Source: CAYOLL01 sp964404765 [NCBI: uncultured Gemmatimonadota bacterium]
GTDB lineage: Bacteria > 4572-55
Assembly: GCA_964404765.1 (NCBI GenBank)
Contig: CAYOLL010000138.1
Span: 1-16,292 of the forward strand
DNA: 16,292 nt
Direction of reading: 5' to 3'
Each line of letters begins with the position of its first letter. Within the stretch, counting starts at the first letter, position 1. The position numbers and the translations under genes are program-made. The notes under the pieces are model-generated. The model saw only the letters and a program-made list of their open reading frames with translations, did not search any database and was not told the DNA's origin. This document shows, in pieces, positions 1-5,942 of this stretch.

Positions 1-364
1 GAGGCGTGACGGTATAGTCCGGTTTTTGACCGGCGGCATCTATTTCCGCCGGCGTCGTTTTGGTGGCCGGGTTTTGTGCCTGTAACATGCTAATGCCCAT
101 ACCAAAAAAGAGAAACCCCCCGGCGATCCGAAACCCATCTATTGTTAAACCAAAGAATTTAAAAATCAGCTCGCCAATGATCACAAAAATCAGCAACGTA
201 ATCGCCGCAATAAATGACGCTTTAGCGGCAATTCGTTTTTTCCCTGCAGTTGTTTCATTTGTAGCCAACGACGAAAATATCGGCGCGGTAGCCAGCGGGT
301 TCAACAGCGTAAAAAATGAAGAAAATACCAGCATGAAAAATTGGGCATAGTTCGTTGTATCCAT
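1..364 (-). CDS. MarC family integral membrane protein (partial)
   Basis: The reverse strand opens with ATG at 364 and stays open for 121 codons to the window edge, so the C-terminal part is missing. The N-terminus reads MDTTNYAQFFMLVFSSFFTL, followed by NPLATAPIF, the hallmark of the MarC/UPF0056 family (about 200 residues, six membrane helices). Hydrophobic helices are visible at about residues 8-30, 50-72 and 78-95. They are followed by a polar loop rich in A, T and P (about 97-120), where the family has its central hydrophilic loop. A GGAG sequence at 373-376 lies 8 bases before the ATG and supports this start. MarC was once thought to be a multiple antibiotic resistance protein, but that was not confirmed, and its substrate is unknown. 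Family assignment is from recognised motifs. Transport activity is not shown by the sequence. Confidence 0.88.
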   Translation of the reverse strand, partial: MDTTNYAQFFMLVFSSFFTLLNPLATAPIFSSLATNETTAGKKRIAAKASFIAAITLLIFVIIGELIFKFFGLTIDGFRIAGGFLFFGMGISMLQAQNPATKTTPAEIDAAGQKPDYTVTP

Positions 365-480
365 TCAAAAATCTCCGGTCATTTGCCTTATGGCTTTAAA
401 AAATTTGTGGCTCATGGGATAAGATGGTGAAACCTTGCGAAGGCTTAAACTGTACGCACTTGTTTCAAATTGACTCTGTA

Positions 481-486
481 ATACCA
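481..486. repeat. Target site duplication, left copy (ATACCA)
   Basis: ATACCA directly abuts the left terminal repeat of the MITE-like element. The same six bases follow its right end at 640-645. Such a duplication is expected from staggered target cleavage during transposition. Confidence 0.65.
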
Positions 487-639
487 TGGCAAGTTTCACA
501 AAACGCCATTTTGTACCTAACACTTTCAACATGTCATTCCCGCAAGTTTTTAGCGGGAATCCAGTCCTGACGTGGATGCCTGATAGAAGCATTCGGGCAT
601 GACAGTTGCAACACTGTTAGGTACAACTGAAACTTGCCA
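487..639. mobile_element. MITE-like element, 153 bp, with 6 bp target duplication
   Basis: The ends are perfect 12 bp inverted repeats: TGGCAAGTTTCA at 487-498 and TGAAACTTGCCA at 628-639. A second perfect 12 bp inverted pair lies inside (TTGTACCTAACA at 511-522, complement at 615-626). The core, 532-604, is itself bounded by TGTCAT/ATGACA and contains the hairpin ATTCCCGC-N9-GCGGGAAT at 536-560. The insertion is flanked by direct repeats ATACCA at 481-486 and 640-645, extendable to AATACCA if the terminal base is assigned to the target. No transposase reading frame is present, so this is a non-autonomous element. The core resembles the ATTCCCGC...GCGGGAAT repeats dispersed in many bacterial genomes. 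The transposase family that moved it cannot be told from here. Confidence 0.75.
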
Positions 640-645
640 ATACCA
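640..645. repeat. Target site duplication, right copy (ATACCA)
   Basis: This is the right-hand partner of ATACCA at 481-486, immediately after the terminal repeat. If base 639 is counted as target rather than element, the duplication becomes AATACCA (7 bp). Confidence 0.65.
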
Positions 646-692
646 CTACCAAAAAATAAAAGAAACACTGTATTCGAGCAAAAGGAGCAAAC

Positions 693-1175
693 ATGGAATT
701 AGTTTTTATGCGGCACGGTATCGCTGTTGAGCGTGGTGATCCTCTGGCGCCGGTCGAGTTTGAGCGCTATTTGACCACAGAAGGCGCCGAAAAAGTTAAG
801 CAAATTGCGAAGCACTTGAGCAAAATTGGCTCGATGTTTGATATGATTATCAGCAGTCCGTTCGTTCGTGCCCGTCAAACAGCGGAAATTGTAGCCAAAA
901 CGCTCAATCTCGAAAAAAAACTGATCTTAGACGAGCGCCTATCCGCCGGGGCAACAATTGCTAAAATATTAGCCTTAGCAAGCGAGTATAAAAATAGTAA
1001 CAGCTTACTATTCGTCGGTCATGAGCCTGACTTGGGAGATGCGGTCAGCCATCTGGCTGGAATCCGTTCGATTTCAATTAAAAAAGGTGGTTTGGCTGGT
1101 GTTCGTATTAGTGAATTTGGTCCCGGAAAAGGCGATCTGTTATATTTTATTCCACCCAAAATGCTATTGGGATAG
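693..1175 (+). CDS. sixA: Phosphohistidine phosphatase SixA
   Basis: The 160-residue product is a short histidine phosphatase of the SixA branch, which is the usual length for that group. Visible catalytic elements are the RHG motif (R7-H8-G9, with H8 the phospho-acceptor), the SSPFVRARQTAE segment (54-65) carrying the conserved arginine R59, and the second histidine in GHEPDL (H110). In E. coli SixA removes phosphate from phosphohistidine in a PTS-related phosphoprotein. The substrate in this organism is unknown. It has no signal peptide and should be cytoplasmic. The start is fixed by AGGAG at 683-687, with 5 bases to the ATG. A MITE-like element lies in its upstream region and may have disturbed the original promoter. 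The gene ends one base before the accC stop codon on the opposite strand. Confidence 0.9.
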   Translation: MELVFMRHGIAVERGDPLAPVEFERYLTTEGAEKVKQIAKHLSKIGSMFDMIISSPFVRARQTAEIVAKTLNLEKKLILDERLSAGATIAKILALASEYKNSNSLLFVGHEPDLGDAVSHLAGIRSISIKKGGLAGVRISEFGPGKGDLLYFIPPKMLLG

Positions 1176-1176
1176 A

Positions 1177-2667
1177 TCACCGAAAAACCTGTCGCCAACG
1201 GCTAAAGCCGGCTTCCGTCGTTTCTGCCAAACGATTTGGACTGACAGCGTGCTGCTGTGATTTTTGATACTGATGCAATGCCGCCATCACAATTGCGGCT
1301 TCTTCCAGGTGTGATGGGGCTTTTTGCTCGGCAAAAGTAGATCGGCTGACATAACTTGTATCAAAATTACCCGCCAGAAAATCGGGATCATTCATTACGG
1401 CTAAGCTAAACGGAATAACCGTCTTAATACCCAGAATCCGATATTCCTGTAGTGCCCGCTTCATCCGATCAATTGCCTCGTCTCGGGTTGGCGCCCAGGT
1501 AATCAGCTTGGCAATCATTGGATCATAATAGATGGGAATTTCGTAACCAAAATATACGCCGCTATCCACACGAACGCCTGGCCCGGCAGGTTCCTGCAAA
1601 ACTTCGATCCGACCGGTTACCGGCAAAAATTTGTTATAGGGGTCTTCCGCCACAATCCGGCATTCCAAGGCATGGCCGGTTTGTTTAAAATCTTCCTGCC
1701 GAAGCCACAATTTCTCACCCTGGGCAATTCGTAACTGCGCTTTAACCAGGTCAAGACCCGTCACTAATTCCGTAACGGGATGCTCAACCTGCAAGCGGGT
1801 GTTCATTTCCAAAAAGTAAAAATTGCGATCCACATCGACAATAAACTCAACGGTTCCGGCAGAAACATAGTTAGCGGCTTTAGCAGCTGCAACCGCCATT
1901 TCACCCATTTGATGGCGCATTTCCGGCGTAACAATTGGCGATGGACTCTCTTCAATCAGCTTTTGGTGACGACGTTGAATAGAGCATTCGCGCTCGCCAA
2001 GATGGATCGTATTGCCATATTGATCGGCCAAAATCTGAATTTCGATATGACGCGGTTGAACAATATATTTTTCGAGATAAACATCTTTATTACCAAACGC
2101 GGACAATGCCTCCCGCTGTGCGGCTTCAAAACCACTTTTTAAGTTTTCTTCCGCTTCTATCAAACGCATCCCTTTTCCACCACCGCCTCCAGCCGCTTTG
2201 ATGAGCACAGGATAGCCGATTGTCCGCGCCATTTCGATGGCCTCGTCAAATTGATGGATAGCATCCTGACTGCCCGGCACAACACGAACGCCGCTGTTCA
2301 TCATCGCTTGGCGCGCCGCTGTTTTACTCCCCATGCTGGCAATAGCCTCCGGCCCAGGTCCGATAAAGGTGAGCCCGCTGTCGCGGCACAGTTTAGAAAA
2401 TGCGGCATTTTCCGATAAAAAGCCATAGCCAGGATGAACCGAATCCGCGCCGGATTGATGGCAAACCTCAATAATTTTGGCCATATTCAAATAGCTTTGG
2501 GCGGATGGCGGCGGCCCGATTAAAAAGGCTTCGTCAGCCTGTCGCACATGAAGAGCCGCGCGGTCCGCTTCAGAATAGACGGCCACTGTCGCGATACCCA
2601 TTTCCCGACAAGCTCGTATAATGCGAACTGCAATTTCACCGCGATTGGCAATCAGAACTTTTTTCAC
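1177..2667 (-). CDS. accC: Biotin carboxylase subunit of acetyl-/propionyl-CoA carboxylase
   Basis: The product (496 residues) carboxylates biotin on the carrier protein using ATP and bicarbonate, the first half-reaction of acyl-CoA carboxylases. The N-terminal domain begins [15 protein letters not shown] and contains [11 protein letters not shown] (78-88). The ATP-grasp core shows K115, K157, the glycine-rich loop 160-167 (GGGGGKGM), H207, RRHQK with K236, E274 and [11 protein letters not shown] with E287/N289/R291. These positions track E. coli AccC closely. The C-terminal domain is complete. A tail of roughly 45 residues makes it longer than E. coli AccC (449), as seen in acyl-CoA carboxylase subunits of other phyla, so propionyl-CoA carboxylase is possible. 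I chose GTG at 2667 because GGAG at 2675-2678 lies 7 bases upstream. An ATG at 2721 would lie inside a terminator stem. No biotinyl carrier or carboxyltransferase gene is adjacent. Confidence 0.92.
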   Translation of the reverse strand: MKKVLIANRGEIAVRIIRACREMGIATVAVYSEADRAALHVRQADEAFLIGPPPSAQSYLNMAKIIEVCHQSGADSVHPGYGFLSENAAFSKLCRDSGLTFIGPGPEAIASMGSKTAARQAMMNSGVRVVPGSQDAIHQFDEAIEMARTIGYPVLIKAAGGGGGKGMRLIEAEENLKSGFEAAQREALSAFGNKDVYLEKYIVQPRHIEIQILADQYGNTIHLGERECSIQRRHQKLIEESPSPIVTPEMRHQMGEMAVAAAKAANYVSAGTVEFIVDVDRNFYFLEMNTRLQVEHPVTELVTGLDLVKAQLRIAQGEKLWLRQEDFKQTGHALECRIVAEDPYNKFLPVTGRIEVLQEPAGPGVRVDSGVYFGYEIPIYYDPMIAKLITWAPTRDEAIDRMKRALQEYRILGIKTVIPFSLAVMNDPDFLAGNFDTSYVSRSTFAEQKAPSHLEEAAIVMAALHQYQKSQQHAVSPNRLAETTEAGFSRWRQVFR

Positions 2668-2700
2668 AGGGACTCTCCAAAATATTTGCGATATAATAAA

Positions 2701-2727
2701 GAAAAGGCGAGATGCTTCCATCCCGCC
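2701..2727 (-). terminator. Intrinsic terminator of the cytochrome c gene
   Basis: On the minus strand a 9 bp stem (GGCGGGATG with CATCTCGCC, one G-U pair) with loop GAAG is followed by TTTTC and TTTATTATA. It begins about 20 bases after the cytochrome c stop codon and ends before accC. It implies that the two same-strand genes are mostly separate transcription units, unless readthrough supplies accC. Confidence 0.75.
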
Positions 2728-2747
2728 CTTTCCGAAACGACTTCAAA

Positions 2748-3365
2748 CTAACTTGCCTTCTTCTCCGGCATGATCGGGTGTTTAATTTTCTTCACCTTCT
2801 CATCAAAATTAAACTTTTCATCCGCTTTATGCGTTGGACTATCCGCATTATGGCATTTGAGACAAGTCTCTTTAGTTGGCTTTACCAGCCCAACAGTTGC
2901 GCCATCTTTTTCCTTGGCGGTAATCGCTTTCATTACCTTCATCGGCGAATATTCTCCGCCAGCGCCATGACAGGATTCGCAGCCAACACCGTCTTCCGCT
3001 TTATATTTCTTACCCAGTAAATCCGCGGCGACGCCATGTCCGGTCACATGGCATTTGAGACAAGCATCCGCTTTTTGTGGATCAGGAATTCCCCTTTTCT
3101 TGCCGATTTCCTTTGCTTTTTCCGACGCTAAAGTTGCAAAAGCCTTGGCGTGTGTGCTTTCAAGCCAGACGGCGTGGGACGTTTTGGTCGCGCCTTTTTC
3201 GGCCATCTTGCCGTTGTGGCATTTTTTGCAACCATCCACGCCTATGAACATCCCTTTTTTGGCAGGCGCGTCTTTTTCTTCCTTGTCTGCTGGCTCCTCA
3301 ACGCCAAAAGCAAGCCCGGTTGCAAACAACGAAAATACTGTCCCTAACAAGATCCATCTTTTCAT
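2748..3365 (-). CDS. Periplasmic tetraheme cytochrome c (cytochrome c554-like family)
   Basis: The 205-residue product starts with a signal peptide (MKRWILLGTVFSLF, with hydrophobic core to about residue 20), so it is exported, and heme is attached outside the cytoplasm. Four CxxCH heme-binding motifs are visible: CKKCH (46-50), CLKCH (102-106), CESCH (129-133) and CLKCH (168-172). Spare histidines at 64, 72 and 110 could serve as distal ligands. The CKKCH...WLESTHAKAF spacing is typical of the cytochrome c554/c-prime superfamily of multiheme electron carriers. A lysine-rich linker (28-37) separates the signal from the heme domain. The electron donor and acceptor cannot be told, because no oxidoreductase gene is nearby. 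The start is supported by AAGGAGGG (3370-3377), 4 bases from the ATG. The promoter region carries a repeated half-site, suggesting controlled expression. Confidence 0.88.
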   Translation of the reverse strand: MKRWILLGTVFSLFATGLAFGVEEPADKEEKDAPAKKGMFIGVDGCKKCHNGKMAEKGATKTSHAVWLESTHAKAFATLASEKAKEIGKKRGIPDPQKADACLKCHVTGHGVAADLLGKKYKAEDGVGCESCHGAGGEYSPMKVMKAITAKEKDGATVGLVKPTKETCLKCHNADSPTHKADEKFNFDEKVKKIKHPIMPEKKAS

Positions 3366-3406
3366 ATTACCCTCCTTAAGGTAAAATGCTTTCCCTGAAC
3401 GAGACC

Positions 3407-3412
3407 ATTATA
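3407..3412 (-). promoter_or_regulatory. Putative -10 box of cytochrome c promoter
   Basis: On the minus strand the sequence is a perfect TATAAT within GGTATATAATGG, about 40 bases before the start codon. No good -35 hexamer lies 16-18 bases upstream (best is ATGCCT), which fits a promoter that needs an activator or is of another sigma class. Start point would be near 3400. Confidence 0.5.
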
Positions 3413-3452
3413 TACCTCTTCCTTCAAAGAGGCATATAAAAATACACCTCTT
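3410..3452. promoter_or_regulatory. Three-copy half-site array, candidate operator of cytochrome c gene
   Basis: Three copies of the 11-mer ATAYRCCTCTT occur within 43 bases: ATATACCTCTT at 3410-3420, the inverted copy AAGAGGCATAT at 3427-3437, and ATACACCTCTT at 3442-3452. The first and third are direct repeats exactly 32 bp apart, about three helical turns. The first and second form a dyad CCTCTT-N6-AAGAGG that spans the -10/-35 spacer. This arrangement is what a dimeric regulator site looks like. The regulator is unknown. Confidence 0.45.
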
Positions 3453-3556
3453 TTTAGTCGCCGCAACTAAAAACTATTCCTGGCCGACTACAGATTTTTA
3501 ATCGGCAAAGTCCCGCAACCGCTCTTTAGGAACGTCAATTTAATAACTTTGGGTAA

Positions 3557-3805
3557 GTTCACCCTAAGGGTTTTTCTCTTCAACCCTTAGGATGTGTTCC
3601 GAAAAGACCAAACCCTGAGGTCAAGGAAGCACAACGGAATTTCAAGACGAAGCTGGTTGTGATCAACGAGAGGTATCGGGAAGTCCTGCTCAACGAGCGG
3701 TTTCACCCGTTTGCGACGAGGCATGATTTTGGCGTTCGGGTGTGCGAAGGCTACGAGTTACGAATTAGCCAGCCCGCTGAATGGGGATCATCCCATAAAT
3801 GGTGA
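3557..3805 (+). pseudogene. Coding-like fragment without start codon, unknown protein
   Basis: This frame is open from 3557 to a TGA at 3803-3805 but has no ATG, GTG or TTG with an SD near its beginning. The stretch 3614-3790 reads like real protein (NPEVKEAQRNFKTKL, then VVINERYREVLLNERFHPF, then RHDFGVRVCEGYEL) and has protein-coding base composition inside an otherwise AT-rich spacer. I do not recognise the family. The likeliest reading is the remnant of a decayed or truncated gene whose 5' part was lost at the palindrome at 3564-3591. A chance open frame cannot be excluded. Confidence 0.35.
3564..3591. repeat. Palindromic repeat CCTAAGGGTT-N8-AACCCTTAGG
   Basis: A perfect 10 bp inverted repeat surrounds an 8-base pyrimidine-rich loop. 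The arm sequence with following T-run (CCCTAAGGGTTTTTC) closely resembles CCCTTAGGGTTTTTC at the right end of the window (16208-16222). It may be a dispersed palindromic repeat or a terminator hairpin. No gene ends just before it on either strand. Confidence 0.5.
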
Positions 3806-4076
3806 TTATTTTGTGGCAATAACTGAGGGAATATGGTAACGTCAGTGCATCAATTTAAACTGCCGGTTACACCGGTGCGCAACTGCATAAATACGATTCC
3901 TTTCAAAGTCGAAAGTAAAATGATGTGACCCTAATAGGAAAGCATACGATTTAAAAATCGGCTATATTTATTTAAAAATAAAAAATAAAAGGTAATATAT
4001 AACGTATAACTTTATTTATATAAACAAATTATAGCTGGAATGACACTCCATGGCCTTCAACCACACGCGACGAACT

Positions 4077-4652
4077 TTATTGCACAGCCGATAACGGATA
4101 TTCCGCCTGAGGCGTATAAATCGCGCCTCGCGGCGTCAGCTCGCTTTTCATAACCACGAGCTTACAAATGCTGAATTTTTCTGACTGAAACGGCAGCCGC
4201 TCAATTCCATGCGGGTCAATGCGAACATCACGCGGCTCTTTAACCCGGCCCAAAGTCAAGTGCGGATGAAAAGGCCGCTCTTCCAGCGGAAAACCGCACC
4301 CGGCCAAAGCTTGATCCAACGCTTTCTGAATTTGAATCAACGCTTCAACCTCACCGGTAACACCCGCCCACAGCACCCGTGGCCGGCGCAAACTTGGGAA
4401 TGCGCCCACACCGGTCAGTTGCAACATAACCGATACGTGTTTTAGCCCGACATCCCTGACCGCCGCCTTGACCTGCACAACTTGCGGCCCGGACAAATCA
4501 CCCAAAAATTTAAGTGTCATGTGCATATTTTGCGGCGTTTCCCATTTAACCGGACTCGCCAGCGGCTTCAGTTGGCTCAATAGGCGTTCGGTTTGCTCTC
4601 GAACCTCCGGAGAAATGTTAATGGCGATGAACGTGCGAATTTCTTCAGGCAT
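4077..4652 (-). CDS. thpR: RNA 2',3'-cyclic phosphodiesterase (2'-5' RNA ligase family)
   Basis: The product (191 residues) belongs to the 2H phosphoesterase superfamily, LigT/ThpR branch. Both catalytic HxT signatures are present: HMTLKFLG early in the protein and HPHLTLGR in the second half (H44 and H131 counted from the chosen start). The N-terminus (RTFIAINISPEVRE) and the W...P.NMHMTL segment are typical of the family, as is the total length of 180-195. Family members hydrolyse 2',3'-cyclic phosphate ends of RNA and can ligate tRNA halves in vitro. The physiological role is not settled. I chose ATG at 4652 because GGAG at 4658-4661 lies five to six bases before it. An in-frame GTG at 4664 has no SD. 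It diverges from the SpoIID-domain gene and should be cytoplasmic. Confidence 0.88.
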   Translation of the reverse strand: MPEEIRTFIAINISPEVREQTERLLSQLKPLASPVKWETPQNMHMTLKFLGDLSGPQVVQVKAAVRDVGLKHVSVMLQLTGVGAFPSLRRPRVLWAGVTGEVEALIQIQKALDQALAGCGFPLEERPFHPHLTLGRVKEPRDVRIDPHGIERLPFQSEKFSICKLVVMKSELTPRGAIYTPQAEYPLSAVQ

Positions 4653-4691
4653 TTCATGCTCCACGGAAAGATGTTTTTATGTCCGTAAATA

Positions 4692-4720
4692 TTGCTCTAA
4701 TATTATTAAAAAACTGTTAT
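4692..4720 (+). promoter_or_regulatory. Candidate promoter of SpoIID-domain gene
   Basis: TTGCTC (4692-4697) and TGTTAT (4715-4720) are separated by exactly 17 bases in the AT-rich divergent spacer. Each matches four of six sigma70 consensus bases, so this is a modest match. If real, transcription would start near 4727, which would rule out the ATG at 4679 as start of the downstream gene. Confidence 0.3.
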
Positions 4721-4762
4721 GCAAAATTTGCTCTGCCAAAAAAGCAAGCACTTGATTTTTTA

Positions 4763-5908
4763 GTGGGTAAACGAATACTTGCGCATCTCTTTTACGTTAT
4801 ATTGATGTGGCCCTTCAGCGGATCTTCCGAAGAAGTCGCCGTTCGGATTTTCACGTATCATACCCCGCCCCGCCTTGTCATCAAACCAACCTGCGCTAAT
4901 TTTTTGCTGCAAACCTCGTCAACCCGCTTTCGCCTGACCGCTTCCGATTCTATCGTCATAACTGCTGTAAACAATACGCTTTGGTACAATTTTGGCCAGG
5001 GTAACACGGCAGCCGATTCCATTTTCCTGACGCCGGACGCGCCGGGCGAACCCATAGTAGTGCTTGCCGATAGCCGACAACATTTATATCGCGGGCGTTT
5101 GCTGGTCTGGGCCGATCAAAGTACGCCGGTGGTCGTCAACCGATTAGAGATGGACTCTTATTTGAAAGGAGTGTTGTCAACAGAAATGGAAGCAAGCGCA
5201 CCCATCGAAGCCTTAAAGGCGCAGGCCATTGTCTCGCGTAGTTATGCCCGATTTAACATCGGACGCCATATTACAGACGGTTTCGACTTTTGTGATCTTA
5301 CCCATTGCCAGGTCTATCACGGCCAAAGCGCCGAAACGCCGCCGACAAACCGCGCCGTAGACGGAACACGTGGCGAGATTCTGACTTATCGAGGTTTGGT
5401 AGTTGAAGCATTTTTTAGCAGTGTTTGCGGTGGACTTACGGCTACTCCACTGGAGCTGTGGGGATTTGAATCGCCGATGCAGCCGGTTCAGGATGATTTA
5501 TGTCGGAGGTCACCACACTTTGCCTGGCAATACTCGTTGTCGGCAGAGGAAATGCTGCGCATCCTACAAGCCGATGCGCGCACAAATCCCGGCCGCAACT
5601 TAGCCGATGTAAAAGTGGCCGGCTATGGCCCATCTCATCGGGCAATGGAAATCGAAATACGCGGTGAACAATCGCAGCGCGTTAGTGGCTTTACTTTTTG
5701 GTCGGTTTTAGCGGCCGGTCTTAAGTGGGGCAAGATCAAAAGCACCCGTTTTAACATCCGGCACCGCAGCGATCAATACATTTTTGACGGATTTGGGTTT
5801 GGTCATGGCGTGGGATTGTGTCAAAACGGGGCTATCGCCCGGGCATATCGCGGCGATTCTTATCAACAGATTCTGACGCACTATTTCCCGCGCTTGCAGG
5901 CAAGGTAG
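4763..5908 (+). CDS. SpoIID/LytB domain protein, exported
   Basis: The product is a SpoIID/LytB-domain protein, a family that includes the lytic transglycosylase SpoIID and is widespread outside sporulating bacteria. Visible motifs, numbered from the chosen start, are LSTEMEA with the catalytic-type Glu 141, AQAIVSRSYARF, FCDLTHCQVYHG with C177 and C182 (the zinc-type cysteines of SpoIID), SVCGG, and the C-terminal GFGHGVGLCQNGA (345-357). The N-terminus after GTG 4763 is a signal peptide or anchor (GKRILAHLFYVILMWPFSG), so the protein probably acts on peptidoglycan outside the membrane. The start is uncertain. GTG 4763 gives a normal signal sequence but has no clear SD. ATG 4679 has a weak GGAAAG and would add 28 AT-rich codons. 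ATG 4805 is also possible. No other sporulation genes are present. It converges with the desaturase gene. Confidence 0.85.
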   Translation: MGKRILAHLFYVILMWPFSGSSEEVAVRIFTYHTPPRLVIKPTCANFLLQTSSTRFRLTASDSIVITAVNNTLWYNFGQGNTAADSIFLTPDAPGEPIVVLADSRQHLYRGRLLVWADQSTPVVVNRLEMDSYLKGVLSTEMEASAPIEALKAQAIVSRSYARFNIGRHITDGFDFCDLTHCQVYHGQSAETPPTNRAVDGTRGEILTYRGLVVEAFFSSVCGGLTATPLELWGFESPMQPVQDDLCRRSPHFAWQYSLSAEEMLRILQADARTNPGRNLADVKVAGYGPSHRAMEIEIRGEQSQRVSGFTFWSVLAAGLKWGKIKSTRFNIRHRSDQYIFDGFGFGHGVGLCQNGAIARAYRGDSYQQILTHYFPRLQAR

Positions 5909-5942
5909 ATTTTCCAAATCTTGAGGATTTGGAAAATCTTTT
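5907..5942. terminator. Hairpin between convergent genes, probable bidirectional terminator
   Basis: A perfect 14 bp inverted repeat (AGATTTTCCAAATC at 5907-5920, complement at 5926-5939) with a 5-base loop is followed by TTT on the plus strand. It overlaps the stop codon of the SpoIID-domain gene and lies directly next to the desaturase stop. The stem is AT-rich and the T-run short, so it may equally be a dispersed palindromic repeat. Confidence 0.6.

Larger units (their letters stand above)
365..692. other. Intergenic region between marC-like gene and sixA
   Basis: This 328-base divergent spacer holds the marC-like SD at 373-376, a MITE-like element at 487-639 with flanking ATACCA duplications, and the sixA SD (AGGAG, 683-687). 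An imperfect inverted repeat (AACCTT-gcg-AAGGCTT) sits near 431-446. A minus-strand reading frame through 365-592 is only the translated MITE arm plus leader and is not a gene. No RNA gene is seen. Confidence 0.7.
3366..4076. other. Long gene-poor region with palindromes and a coding-like fragment
   Basis: Between the cytochrome c gene and thpR there are 711 bases without a complete gene. From left to right it holds the cytochrome SD, promoter and half-site array. Next come an 8 bp inverted repeat TTTTTAGT-N7-ACTAAAAA at 3451-3473 and a GCCGACT...AATCGGC hairpin near 3483-3506. A perfect 10 bp palindrome follows at 3564-3591, then a start-less coding-like stretch at 3557-3805. A small CCGGT-tac-ACCGG dyad lies near 3863-3875. 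The last part (about 3940-4035) is very AT-rich, with nothing recognisable. No tRNA or other RNA gene was seen. Confidence 0.6.

Noticed and set aside
365-592. A 75-codon minus-strand open frame before sixA
   Set aside because: Most of it is the left arm and core of the MITE-like element, the rest is leader of the marC-like gene. There is no SD and no protein-like pattern.
2668-2721. ATG at 2721 as accC start
   Set aside because: It lies in the stem of the cytochrome terminator and has no SD. The extra residues do not fit the family. GTG 2667 has GGAG at the right distance and gives the usual N-terminus.
3366-4076. Possible tRNA, riboswitch or CRISPR in the large spacer
   Set aside because: No cloverleaf with TTC-loop and acceptor stem and no regularly spaced repeats are present. 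The only repeats are isolated palindromes and the promoter half-sites.
4653-4664. GTG at 4664 as thpR start
   Set aside because: No SD precedes it, while GGAG overlapping this segment serves the ATG at 4652.
4763-5908. SpoIID homology as a sign of sporulation
   Set aside because: SpoIID/LytB domains are widespread in non-sporulating bacteria, and no other sporulation gene is in the window.
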